NCBI GenBank assembly: GCA_016222825.1
Contig: JACRQF010000019.1
Coordinates: 310,001 to 374,000 of the forward strand
Origin: Verrucomicrobiota bacterium
GTDB taxonomy: Bacteria > Verrucomicrobiota > Verrucomicrobiia > CAIQCK01
Reading direction: 5' to 3'
DNA: 64,000 nucleotides
Of this stretch, positions 42,431 through 50,712 are shown piece by piece. How positions within the stretch are numbered: position 1 is the stretch's first letter; the number at the start of each line of letters is the position of its first letter. Under the pieces are notes generated by a model, which saw only the letters and a program-made list of their open reading frames with translations, made no database searches and was not told the origin of the DNA. Position numbers and translations under genes: made by a program.

Positions 42431-43654
42431 CTACCGCGGATAAAAGAGATTCACCCAAAGCAGTTCGTCGCCGATGTCGGGCAACTGGCCGGCGGTCTTC
42501 TCGTAGGCCGGCTCGTTATAGACCCGCGCCGCTTGGCGCAGCAAGCGCACGAGTGGGCGAAAATCCTGTTTGCTGATCTGTTTGTGGCTCCATTGCGCAT
42601 TGCCCGTGGCGAACGGCAGCACCCATTCCAGCGCTCCTCGGATGCTGCGACCGTCGTCAGTGCGGTAATGCCACAGATCCACGCCGACGTGCTCGCCAAG
42701 TCGCGCCAAGCGGAACAGGCCGTCGAGGTTGAAGAGCGTATAGTTGAGCGATAGCGTGCGCCGCAGTTCGAGCGGCTGGCGGCCGTCCGGTTCGATGTGC
42801 TTCGCGATGCGGCGCGCGCGGGCCTCCTCGCAAATCCGCCGCGCACTCGCAGTGTCGCCGATGAACAGCGCGATGGTGGCGGCCTGCACGTCATACCACG
42901 TGCCGTGGTTGTTGGTCGCGGCGGCCTCGTCCCGCCCGTGCTTGCTCGTGGTCAACCATTTGAAATAGTCGCGGAACCACGCCACCAACTGGTCGTGGTC
43001 CTCGGCCCGCCACGCGCTCGCGCCGCGCAGCAACACCTCGCTGTCCACGACCGACGTCAGCCCGCGCACATCAATGAGACCGACGCCGCGTCCGTCGTTG
43101 ATGCCCTTGATGAGTTGCGCGTGTCTGAGATGCGGCGTCATGCGCGTGGCGTCGTCGAGGAACCAGACGCGCAGTTGCCGCGCCGCACGCTCGGCGTAGC
43201 GCGTTTCGCCCGTCAGGAACCACGCAAGCGACAACTGCTCCACCGCCTCGACCATGCGTTCGAAGCGCGGCCTGTCGTAGGCGTCGTTCTCCGGGTTCAC
43301 CTCGCCATCGCGCTGGACGTAGGGCAGGCCGCTTGCCGTCTTCGGGTTCGGCCACCAGTAACGACCGAGGCTGACGTAATCGTGCCGATTGCCGCTGGGC
43401 GAAGCGACCTTCTTGTCCGTGACAGCCACGAGCGGCTCAGTCAGCCGTTTCCCGGCCTTGCTGCGCAGCATCTTCAGCGACTCCGCTAAACTTGCGGACT
43501 TCGTGAAGTCCGCAGTTTTCACTGCCTCGCCGCGCAGTTGCAGGAGCGCCTTGCCGTCGAGGCCGATGGTTTGTGGCGCATCGGTTGGCGCGGCGAAGAC
43601 AGTGCAGAGAAGCAGGTGTCCCAGAATGAACCCGCGCAAAGGTCCGAGGCGCAT
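42431..43654 (-). CDS. secreted alginate-lyase-like (PL5-type) protein
   Basis: 407 residues with a signal peptide (LRGFILGHLLLCTVFA). An alpha-helical toroid is indicated by DYVSLGRYWWPNP, AVEQLSLAWFLTGETRYAERAARQLRVWFLD and the catalytic-region motif TNNHGTWYDVQAATIALFIGD, with Asn, His and Tyr as in PL5 alginate lyases; RRTLSLNYTLFNLDGLFRLA completes the fold. Such enzymes cleave mannuronate-rich alginate or related polyuronides by beta-elimination. Last gene of the reverse-strand operon, 38 bases after the GNAT gene. An in-frame ATG five codons earlier (43669) is possible. Confidence 0.85.
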   Translation of the reverse strand: MRLGPLRGFILGHLLLCTVFAAPTDAPQTIGLDGKALLQLRGEAVKTADFTKSASLAESLKMLRSKAGKRLTEPLVAVTDKKVASPSGNRHDYVSLGRYWWPNPKTASGLPYVQRDGEVNPENDAYDRPRFERMVEAVEQLSLAWFLTGETRYAERAARQLRVWFLDDATRMTPHLRHAQLIKGINDGRGVGLIDVRGLTSVVDSEVLLRGASAWRAEDHDQLVAWFRDYFKWLTTSKHGRDEAAATNNHGTWYDVQAATIALFIGDTASARRICEEARARRIAKHIEPDGRQPLELRRTLSLNYTLFNLDGLFRLARLGEHVGVDLWHYRTDDGRSIRGALEWVLPFATGNAQWSHKQISKQDFRPLVRLLRQAARVYNEPAYEKTAGQLPDIGDELLWVNLFYPR

Positions 43655-43692
43655 AGCCTGTCTTCGCATGCAAGTTGGCGCCGCTTGAGCGA

Positions 43693-44154
43693 TCACAGTT
43701 TCAACTCCATGAAGATCGTATCCTGCAACGGCGTGGCGTAATAAGCCGGGATGCGCGTGAAGCCCAATGACGCGTAGAGCGCGGTCGCAGCGCTCATCGC
43801 GGGCAGTGTGTCCAGCTTCATGTTCGCGTAGCCAATGACCCTGGCTTCGGCAGCAACCTTCTCCGCCAACATCCGGCCCACGCCCTGCCCGCGAAATGCC
43901 GGTCGCACAAACAACCGCTTCATCTCGCAAACCGATTCGCCCAACGGCCGCAAGGCAACGCATCCCGCCGCACCGTCTCCAGCGCACGCAAGTAACAACC
44001 GCCCGCGTGGCGGCGCGTAAGATCCGGGCAAGCCCGCCAGTTCGGCGGCGAATCCCTGAAAGCACAAATCCACGTCGAGCCACGCGGCGTATTCCTCGAA
44101 CAACGCGCGCGCAGTAGCGATGTCTTCCTTTGTGATTGCCTGACGGATGTTCAT
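43693..44154 (-). CDS. GNAT-family N-acetyltransferase
   Basis: 153 residues, full GNAT fold. The acetyl-CoA-binding motif A is MKRLFVRPAFRGQGVGRMLAE, with motif B MKLDTLPAMSAATALYASLGFTRI. Cytoplasmic; the acceptor is unknown. The start ATG shares its A with the TGA of the preceding gene (TGATG), giving tight coupling. A second GNAT gene of a different subgroup lies three genes upstream in the same operon. Confidence 0.9.
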   Translation of the reverse strand: MNIRQAITKEDIATARALFEEYAAWLDVDLCFQGFAAELAGLPGSYAPPRGRLLLACAGDGAAGCVALRPLGESVCEMKRLFVRPAFRGQGVGRMLAEKVAAEARVIGYANMKLDTLPAMSAATALYASLGFTRIPAYYATPLQDTIFMELKL

Positions 44155-44627
44155 CACACGGCGGTCTTTGGTTTCGACTGCTTTCCAGTCATCGAAGTGA
44201 TGGAGATCTTCCACACGCGCACATTCGCCACAGACGCGCTCTCGAACGGCCACCTCTTGCCGGAATACTGGCGCATGATTTCATTGAGCGCGCGCTCCTT
44301 CTGCACCGGCTCGACCAGTTCGCTGATGGTGCCGTAGCCGATCACGCTCTCGAAGTTGAAGCTCCACTTGCAGGCGATCTGCGGGTCACGCCGCAACTCC
44401 ACATTGCGCTCGAACTCGAAACAAATCTGCGGATTGGCCACGAAATACTCGATCTTCTTCCCATCCAGCGCGGTGTGCAGGTAGATCGCCGCGCCGTCGT
44501 AGCCGAACGACATCGGCACCACATACGGCGCGTTGTCCTTCGCCATCGCCACGCGGCATACCAAACTGCCGCGGATGATCTCGTCAATCAACCGCCCGTC
44601 GGCGATTTCCTTGTCCGTTCGTCTCAC
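44154..44627 (-). CDS. pyridoxamine 5'-phosphate oxidase-like flavin-binding protein
   Basis: 157 residues of the split-barrel FMN-binding fold: GRLIDEIIRGSLVCRVAMAKDNAPYVVPMSFGYDGAAIYLHTAL, then YFVANPQICFEFERNVELR and WKISITSMTGKQ. This is the NimA/nitroimidazole-resistance-like subgroup of PNPOx proteins, often reductases of unknown substrate. GTG 44627 gives the family-typical N-terminus (RRTDKEIADGRLI) with AGAGG just upstream, although the spacing is short; an upstream in-frame start at 44657 would overlap the preceding gene. Confidence 0.82.
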   Translation of the reverse strand: MRRTDKEIADGRLIDEIIRGSLVCRVAMAKDNAPYVVPMSFGYDGAAIYLHTALDGKKIEYFVANPQICFEFERNVELRRDPQIACKWSFNFESVIGYGTISELVEPVQKERALNEIMRQYSGKRWPFESASVANVRVWKISITSMTGKQSKPKTAV

Positions 44628-44634
44628 GGGCCTC

Positions 44635-45975
44635 TCAGTTCTTCGATCCCACAGCAATCAGTTTGTCACGCGTCCGAAACAGCAACATGCCGTCGCTGAT
44701 CGCTGGCGTGGCCATGCATTCGGCTGGAAGACGGTTGGTGGATACAACAGAGAAACGCTCGCTCGCGGGCACCACGACGACGTTCCCCACCTCGCTGGAA
44801 AAGTAGAGATGTCGGCCATCGGACACCGGCGACGCCGTGAAACCTTCGCCGGTCGCGGCCAACTTCTCGCTGTAGTGGACCGCGCCGGTCTTGGCGTTGA
44901 AACAAGTCAGGAGGCCGTTGTCGAGGCAGGCGAAAAGCAAGTCACCCACAACGATGGGCGTCTGCATGTAGTTCCCTCTGCGGGCGTGTGCCCACGCGAT
45001 GGCATCGTTCGTCTGACCCGGGTCGCCGGGCGTGATGTTCCCCGTCGCGCTTGGCCGGATCGCGCGGATGGGCCGGAACTTTCCGTGTGCGCTGGTGAAG
45101 CAGATCAGGCCGTGCGCGAAGATCGGCGTCGGCACGGGAATGTCGCCTCCGCCGTCTAGCCACCAGAGGTTCTGGCCGGTGGCGAAATCGTAGCCGCCGG
45201 TTTGATGCCAGCCGTTGATGACGATCTGCTTGCGACCAGCGGCATCCACCACGGCAGGCGTGCCCCACGTCGGCACGTCCTTGCGCGGCGTGCGCCAGAG
45301 TTCCCGCCCGTCGCTGAGGTCGAACACGGCGAGGAACGGATCCGTCAGCACGTCACAGAGCACGATGACCTTGCCGTCGTGGATGATCGGCGAACTCGCA
45401 AAGCCCCATTGGGCGCTGGCCATCTGGAAATATCCGGCATCCATCGGCCCGAGATTCTTCTTCCAAACCAGCTTCCCGTCGCTGTCGAAACAGAACAGCC
45501 CCTCGGAACCGAAAATCGCGACGATGCGCTTGCCGTCGGTGGCCGGCGTGGAATTGCAGTGGCTCGCCTTGGGATGGCGTTTGACCTTCGGGACGCCTTC
45601 GTGGCCCAGCGTGTTCCAGACAATCTTGCCCGTCGCTTTTTCCAGCGCGAGCAGTCGCCACTGGTGCGGCTCGCGCTCGTCCACGGAAGCAATGTCGCCG
45701 TAGAGGCCGACCCTGAGTTCCGACTTCCGCGCGGCCACGGCCGTGGTGACATAAACCCGATCCCCCCAAACGATCGGACTCGAATGTGCCAAGCCAGGGA
45801 TCGCCGTCTGCCACCGGATGTTCCCGCCGGTCTCGACGTTCCAGTGCACCGGCAACGCCCGGCTGTCGTCCACGCCCCGAGCGTCCGGCCCGCGAAACTG
45901 CGGCCACTCGGCGGCCGTGAGCGACGACGTCATGAGCGTGCCGAGCAGTGCAATCGTGATTGTGCTTGTTCTCAT
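44635..45975 (-). CDS. secreted PQQ-type beta-propeller protein (paralogue)
   Basis: 446 residues with a signal peptide (MRTSTITIALLGTLMTSSLTA) and mature start AEWPQFRGPDARGVDDS, then propeller blades with the typical W-docking repeats (KIVWNTLGHEGVP, KLVWKKNLGPMDAGYF, ELWRTPRKDVPTWGTP, QNLWWLDGGGD). Same architecture as the protein at 33097-34344. No catalytic quinoprotein residues are obvious. The ATG overlaps the stop of the GNAT gene (ATGA). Confidence 0.87.
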   Translation of the reverse strand: MRTSTITIALLGTLMTSSLTAAEWPQFRGPDARGVDDSRALPVHWNVETGGNIRWQTAIPGLAHSSPIVWGDRVYVTTAVAARKSELRVGLYGDIASVDEREPHQWRLLALEKATGKIVWNTLGHEGVPKVKRHPKASHCNSTPATDGKRIVAIFGSEGLFCFDSDGKLVWKKNLGPMDAGYFQMASAQWGFASSPIIHDGKVIVLCDVLTDPFLAVFDLSDGRELWRTPRKDVPTWGTPAVVDAAGRKQIVINGWHQTGGYDFATGQNLWWLDGGGDIPVPTPIFAHGLICFTSAHGKFRPIRAIRPSATGNITPGDPGQTNDAIAWAHARRGNYMQTPIVVGDLLFACLDNGLLTCFNAKTGAVHYSEKLAATGEGFTASPVSDGRHLYFSSEVGNVVVVPASERFSVVSTNRLPAECMATPAISDGMLLFRTRDKLIAVGSKN

Positions 45976-46406
45976 GGGCACTCGTTGGTTTGCGGCATGA
46001 TTTCGAGCGTCAGCGCATAATCGCGGTAACCCATCGCCCGCCAGAAGGCGACGGCGGCTTCGTTCCGCACGAGCACCTCGACGGTCAGTCGCTTATTCGC
46101 CGGCCAGATTTCTGAGCGCAGTATTTCAACTGCACGCTGCCCGATGCCTTTCCGCCGGTGATGGCGCACGACGAACAACTGGCGCAGATAAATCTCGTCC
46201 GGTTGCTCGCGGAAAAGCGCGTAAGCCACCACTTCACCGCCGGACTCGAATATCATCGCCATGTATTCTCCGGCCAGCCAGCCGCGCATTCGCTGCTCCA
46301 GTTCCGAAACCGTCATCCGGTTCCGGTGGCCTTCGTCGCGGATAAGCTGGTGGTTCAATTCGCCCAGCAAAGGACAGTCGGCTGTGGTGGCTCTGCGCAC
46401 TTTCAT
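45972..46406 (-). CDS. GNAT-family N-acetyltransferase
   Basis: 144 residues with motif A YLRQLFVVRHHRRKGIGQRAVE and the C-terminal VEVLVRNEAAVAFWRAMGYRDY. Cytoplasmic; acceptor unknown. It overlaps both neighbours by ATGA, sitting between a LamG-like secreted protein and a secreted propeller, which is an odd place for a cytoplasmic acetyltransferase. Confidence 0.88.
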   Translation of the reverse strand: MKVRRATTADCPLLGELNHQLIRDEGHRNRMTVSELEQRMRGWLAGEYMAMIFESGGEVVAYALFREQPDEIYLRQLFVVRHHRRKGIGQRAVEILRSEIWPANKRLTVEVLVRNEAAVAFWRAMGYRDYALTLEIMPQTNECP

Positions 46407-47362
46407 TTGAGTGCCCCGATGTTCGCGGCGGCGTGCAGAGCCTTTATCTCAGCGTCGGTGATCGCACGGTTGAAGACGGCGAGGCCGCCAAAACGCCCCT
46501 TGGTCGTCGCACCTTCGGGGAACTCCGAGCCGACGGCATAGCGCGCACCGACGCAGAAGTCGGAGCCTCCCATCGGTTTGGTCTTCGCGTGCAACGCGGG
46601 GTCGTAGCAGAAGATGCCGCGGCCGTGGAAATACGGGTTCATGCCGCGGTCCTTGCCGCCGGGGCCTTCGTGCGTGAAATAGCGGTCGGTGCGCTTGTCC
46701 TTCGCCGGGTTGAGCCGGCGCGCGTCGAGCACGCCGTTGATGTAAGCGCGGATGTATTGCGTGTCGTAGGTGAATCCAAGCGTCACCCATTTCTCCTCCG
46801 GCACTTCGTGCGCCGTCACGGCGTAGTCGCAGCACCACGGGAAGGCGCTGCCGTCGGCCCGGCGCGTGACGCCGCCCTCGCTGGAGATGTGCGGCACGAG
46901 TCTGCGCGGGCCGCCGTAGGTCGGCATGTTCAGGAGCATCGCGTATTGGCGCGTGCCACTGTCGTCGTGCTCGCCTTTGCCTTCGCACCACATGCCGGCG
47001 ACGGTTCGGCTGACCTTAAGGTCAATGAGCCGCACGACGGCGAACATCGAGACCTGCGCGTCCTTGCCGGAGATATTAAGGTCGCCCGTCTCGGCGTAGC
47101 GGATGCGAAAGAACTGTTTGCCATTCAGTTCCGCCGAGTAGCCGGAGAACGGCCCGCCCGCGACGCGCGCGATGGGACCGCCGACTTCGGTGAGTGGGTG
47201 TTTCTCTTCCGTGCCGCTGGAGACGCGCGACTGGCCGCCTTCCTCGCCGAACGTCCAGAACGCGATGAGGCCGGGCATTTTCTCCACGACCGTGCGATCG
47301 CCCGACGGCGACTCGGCGCACGCGAGTGATGTGGCGGCAACCACAGATGCAGCAGTCTTCAT
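46403..47362 (-). CDS. secreted LamG/concanavalin-like domain protein
   Basis: About 319 residues with a signal peptide (MKTAASVVAATSLACA) and a jelly-roll lectin-like domain (LIAFWTFGEEGGQSR, VSMFAVVRLIDLKVSRTVAGMW, WVTLGFTYDTQYIRAYINGVLDARRL, FGGLAVFNRAITDAEIKALH). The terminal NRAITDAEIKALH is the usual end of LamG-type domains in surface proteins. It probably binds carbohydrate. A TTG six codons upstream is the only other plausible start. Stop overlaps the next gene as ATGA. Confidence 0.8.
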   Translation of the reverse strand: MKTAASVVAATSLACAESPSGDRTVVEKMPGLIAFWTFGEEGGQSRVSSGTEEKHPLTEVGGPIARVAGGPFSGYSAELNGKQFFRIRYAETGDLNISGKDAQVSMFAVVRLIDLKVSRTVAGMWCEGKGEHDDSGTRQYAMLLNMPTYGGPRRLVPHISSEGGVTRRADGSAFPWCCDYAVTAHEVPEEKWVTLGFTYDTQYIRAYINGVLDARRLNPAKDKRTDRYFTHEGPGGKDRGMNPYFHGRGIFCYDPALHAKTKPMGGSDFCVGARYAVGSEFPEGATTKGRFGGLAVFNRAITDAEIKALHAAANIGALK

Positions 47363-47376
47363 AAGAGCTTTGTATC

Positions 47377-48177
47377 TCAATGCATCAACTCCACCCGACT
47401 CATCATAACGGCCTGGCCGCGCAGCAACACGCGATCGCCACGCACGCCAACTTTCACCACGCCGCCACGGGCGCTGGCTTGATAGGCAGTAAAATCGCTT
47501 TTGCCCAGCTTTGCCTGCCAGTAGGGACCGAGGGTGCAGTGGGCAGAGCCGGTGACCGGGTCTTCGTTCACGCCCGCCGTTGGAGCGAAGAAGCGCGACA
47601 GGAAATCAAACTCCGGCGATTCGCTTCGGCAGGTGACGATTACGCCACGCACCGTCAGTGGAGCGATGGCGGTGAAGTCAGGCTTCAGTCCGCGCAGCGT
47701 GCGTTCGCTGGCCACTTCCACGAGATGATCCATGTCGTTATTGCCGGTCCAGAGCAGCTCGGCGCCAAGTGCTTCGCTCAATCCGGGCGGTGTCGCGCAA
47801 GGCACGGCAGGCGTGGTGGGAAAATCCATCTCGATCCAGCCGCCCTGCCGCCGGCACGTAAGCCACCCGCTCAATGTGTGGAAGCGGGCAACCTGATCAT
47901 CGGCGAGCGCGCCGGTTTCCCAGAGTGTGTGGGCGCTGGCGAGCGTCGCGTGTCCGCAAAGCTCCACCTCGACCATCGGCGTGAACCACCGCAGCGAGTA
48001 ACCGCCTTCGATGGGATGCAGGAAGGCCGTCTCGGAAAGATTCATCTCACGGGCCACGAGTTGCATCCACGATTCATCAGCAGGCTCGTCGAGGATGCAG
48101 ACGGCAGCGGGATTGCCGGCGAAAGCTCCGGCAGTAAACGCGTCAACGACGTGGAGCGTGTGGCGATGCGCTTTCAT
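47377..48177 (-). CDS. PhzF-family isomerase/epimerase
   Basis: 266 residues, full PhzF/DapF-like fold: VVDAFTAGAFAGNPAAVCIL, MNLSETAFL with the conserved Glu, RWFTPMVEVELCGHATLASAHTL with the GHAT motif, and EDPVTGSAHCTLGPYW near the C-terminus. PhzF proper isomerises a phenazine precursor, but most relatives act on unknown small metabolites; no phenazine genes are present here. The ATG overlaps the GH97 stop (ATGA). Confidence 0.92.
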   Translation of the reverse strand: MKAHRHTLHVVDAFTAGAFAGNPAAVCILDEPADESWMQLVAREMNLSETAFLHPIEGGYSLRWFTPMVEVELCGHATLASAHTLWETGALADDQVARFHTLSGWLTCRRQGGWIEMDFPTTPAVPCATPPGLSEALGAELLWTGNNDMDHLVEVASERTLRGLKPDFTAIAPLTVRGVIVTCRSESPEFDFLSRFFAPTAGVNEDPVTGSAHCTLGPYWQAKLGKSDFTAYQASARGGVVKVGVRGDRVLLRGQAVMMSRVELMH

Positions 48178-50117
48178 CTCATGGGTTTCAGCGTCACCAC
48201 GAAACCGCCGCGTGGCGCGATCTTGACGTTGATGTTGCCGCCGGCTTCGAGGGTTTGAGTCTGGCTGTCGAAACTGCGCGCGTCCGTGCCGTCGCCGATG
48301 CGGACCGTCTCGTAACGGCCTGCCGGTAACCACGACTTCGTTTGGATGTCCAGCGAGCGCGGCTCGTTCTGGCCATTGATGCCAGCGAGATACCACGTGC
48401 CGCCCTTCCGCCGCGCCAGCACGACAAACTCGCCGGGGTGGCCGGCGACGAATCGCGTGTCGTCCCACGCCACCGGCACGTGCTTGAGGAAATCCTTCGG
48501 CGCGGCAGGCAGGTTGAGATATGCCTCGGCTTTGTCGGCGAAGTGCAGCCAGCCGCTCTCGAAGATCACCGACAGCGCCAGTTCGTGCGCGACGGTGGTC
48601 AGATGCGGGTATTTGTTGTCAGAAAGCGTCACAGGTGTGAAGTCCATCGGGCCGACGGCGTTTCGCGCGAAGGGCAGGATGGTGTTTTGCACCGGCGCGC
48701 GCTCGGGATACTTCGGGTCGAAGATGTAACACTCGGCGCCGCGCACGGCTTCCATGCTCATTAAGTGCGGCCAGGTCCGTTCCCAACCGCGCGGCAACGT
48801 GCAGCCGTGGAAGTTCAGCATGATCTGGAAATCCGCCGCGTCCTGCAGGAGACCGTGGTAAAGGCCGATGACGTTCTGTTTGTCGCTCTGGAAGAAATCC
48901 ACCTTGATGCCTTTGACGCCCCACTTCTGGAGCAGCTCCAGCTCGAAGCGGCGCACAGGGCGCTGCGTGAGCGTGTCGCGCGGTTTCTCGGTGACGATGT
49001 TGTGGGGGCCGCCGGAGTTATACCAAAGCAGCACGCCGACACCGCGGGCCTTGGCGTGGCGCAGCACGTCGTGGACGTTGCCGTTGTCCATGATGTCCCA
49101 GTTCGCGTCCACCAGCATGTATTCCCAGCCCATCTCGGCGGCGAGGTCCACAAACTTCTTTTGCTTCGCGCCGTCCTGCGGGCTGGGCGGGTCCGACCAC
49201 CAACTCCATGCGACGCGGCCGGGCTTGATCCATTTGGTGTCCTTCACGCGCGACGGCGGACAGACGTCGGTGACGAGCGTGGACTCAACAATCGCGCCGA
49301 ACCCATCGCCTACGACGATGACGCGCCAAGGCATTTCCCAAGGCAGCTTGGAACTGGGCTGGACCGCGCCCACACCGTTGCCCTCGCCGGCGAGCGGTAA
49401 CGCGATGCGATAGACGCCACCGGAAGCCTCGCTGCTAAGTCGTGTGGCGCAGAAATTCGGGCCGACGTTGGCCTCGGTGATTAGCGCCCACGGGCCGCCG
49501 GGCGTCCGCAGCAATGCCGGAAATGACCAGCCGTTGCCGAGCGGCGATGGCGTGCCGGCAGCCACCTCCGTCTCGTAAAACGTCTCGTAGGCGGGCGTCC
49601 ACATCGTGGCCTTGTCGCTCGGCGCCATCCAGAGCTTCGTGCCTTCCGGCAACGCAAACCCCGTCGCCTCGCTCTCCAGCGTCTGCGAGCCGCCCTTGCC
49701 GGGCAGCCGGTAGCGGAACGCGACGCCGTTGTCGTAGGCGCGCAGGTCCAACTCCAGCGGCTGGCCGGCGGCGTTGCGGAACGCGAGCGTCTGATGCTGC
49801 GCGCGGTTCTTGCAGAGCCGCCGTTTACCGTGAATGAGTTCGTATTTCTCCTCGATGGCGCGCGTCGGCTGCGCGGCGTCGAACTTCAACCCATCCACAA
49901 AATCCTGCCCGCGCAGCTTCAGACCCAGCGCCGAATCGGCGACGACGACTGCGCGCTTATCACCAACGCCGAACTCAACGCGGTAGGAAAGCTGTCCGCT
50001 CTTCGCAAGCTGAACGGCGAGGTGAACCTGGCTGTTGGGCGAAGTGACCGACCAGTTTTGAGCTGGCGCAACCGACGCTAATGCGGCGAGCGCCGTCAGG
50101 GAGAGAATTGTTCTCAT
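48174..50117 (-). CDS. glycoside hydrolase family 97
   Basis: 647 residues, signal peptide MRTILSLTALAALASVAPA. N-terminal beta-sandwich (about 20-270: NSQVHLAVQLAKSGQLSYRV, DNGVAFRYRLPG, GTKLWMAPSDKATMWTPAYE), TIM barrel (about 280-550: GRVAWSWWSDPPSPQDGAKQ, MGWEYMLVDANWD, GVLLWYNSGGP, WGVKGIKVDFFQSD, DFQIMLNFHGCTLPRGWERTWP, MSMEAVRGAEC) and a C-terminal sandwich. This is the SusB-like GH97 layout; members are alpha-glucosidases or alpha-galactosidases that need calcium. First gene of the eight-gene reverse-strand operon. Confidence 0.93.
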   Translation of the reverse strand: MRTILSLTALAALASVAPAQNWSVTSPNSQVHLAVQLAKSGQLSYRVEFGVGDKRAVVVADSALGLKLRGQDFVDGLKFDAAQPTRAIEEKYELIHGKRRLCKNRAQHQTLAFRNAAGQPLELDLRAYDNGVAFRYRLPGKGGSQTLESEATGFALPEGTKLWMAPSDKATMWTPAYETFYETEVAAGTPSPLGNGWSFPALLRTPGGPWALITEANVGPNFCATRLSSEASGGVYRIALPLAGEGNGVGAVQPSSKLPWEMPWRVIVVGDGFGAIVESTLVTDVCPPSRVKDTKWIKPGRVAWSWWSDPPSPQDGAKQKKFVDLAAEMGWEYMLVDANWDIMDNGNVHDVLRHAKARGVGVLLWYNSGGPHNIVTEKPRDTLTQRPVRRFELELLQKWGVKGIKVDFFQSDKQNVIGLYHGLLQDAADFQIMLNFHGCTLPRGWERTWPHLMSMEAVRGAECYIFDPKYPERAPVQNTILPFARNAVGPMDFTPVTLSDNKYPHLTTVAHELALSVIFESGWLHFADKAEAYLNLPAAPKDFLKHVPVAWDDTRFVAGHPGEFVVLARRKGGTWYLAGINGQNEPRSLDIQTKSWLPAGRYETVRIGDGTDARSFDSQTQTLEAGGNINVKIAPRGGFVVTLKPMR

Positions 50118-50211
50118 AATCGTTGGCCGCAGCCTAGCGCAGAGGCGGCTTGCGCGTCGCGTGAAAAAAGTGTGGATTAGCGCGCTCGTTGTGCGATTCT
50201 AACGCCGTGTT

Positions 50212-50700
50212 ATGAACCCGATTCTAAAACTCTTGATTGATGGCGGCCAACTCTCGACCAGCCAGATGGCGAAGGTTGCGGGTCTGACCGAGGCCGAGGT
50301 GAACCAGCATCTCGACCAGTTGAAGAAGGACAAGATCTTTCTCGGCTGGCGGCCGGTGCTCGACCTCTCGCACGAGGCCGCTGCGGCTACCGCCGTGCGC
50401 GCCGTCATCGAGGTGAAGGTCACGCCGGAACGCGGCGGCGGGTTTAACCGGCTTGCCGATCGCATCGCTCGATTCGACGAGGTTGAATCGTGCTACCTCA
50501 TGTCGGGCGCTTACGATTTGCTGGTGTTCGTCAAAGGCGGCTCGCTTCAGAAAGTCGCGGCGTTTGTCTCGGAGAAGCTCTCCACCATCGAGGGTGTGCT
50601 CTCGACCTCCACGCATTTCATGCTGCGCTGCTACAAGGAGCAGGGCTTCCTGCTCGATGGCGGTGAGGCGCAAACCTCGCGGCTCAACGTCACCCCCTAA
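50212..50700 (+). CDS. Lrp/AsnC-family transcriptional regulator
   Basis: 162 residues: N-terminal winged helix-turn-helix (about 2-50, LLIDGGQLSTSQMAKVAGLTEAEVNQHLDQL) and a C-terminal RAM ligand-binding domain (about 70-150, RAVIEVKVTPERGGGFNRLAD, LMSGAYDLLVFVKGGSL, STSTHFMLRCYKEQG). It is 12 bases upstream of an aminotransferase gene, the same pairing as the Lrp-type alaR-alaT unit of Bacillus, suggesting amino-acid control of that enzyme. The divergent gap to the GH97 gene (50118-50211) shows no clear operator. Confidence 0.9.
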   Translation: MNPILKLLIDGGQLSTSQMAKVAGLTEAEVNQHLDQLKKDKIFLGWRPVLDLSHEAAAATAVRAVIEVKVTPERGGGFNRLADRIARFDEVESCYLMSGAYDLLVFVKGGSLQKVAAFVSEKLSTIEGVLSTSTHFMLRCYKEQGFLLDGGEAQTSRLNVTP

Positions 50701-50712
50701 ACCGCTGTCGTC

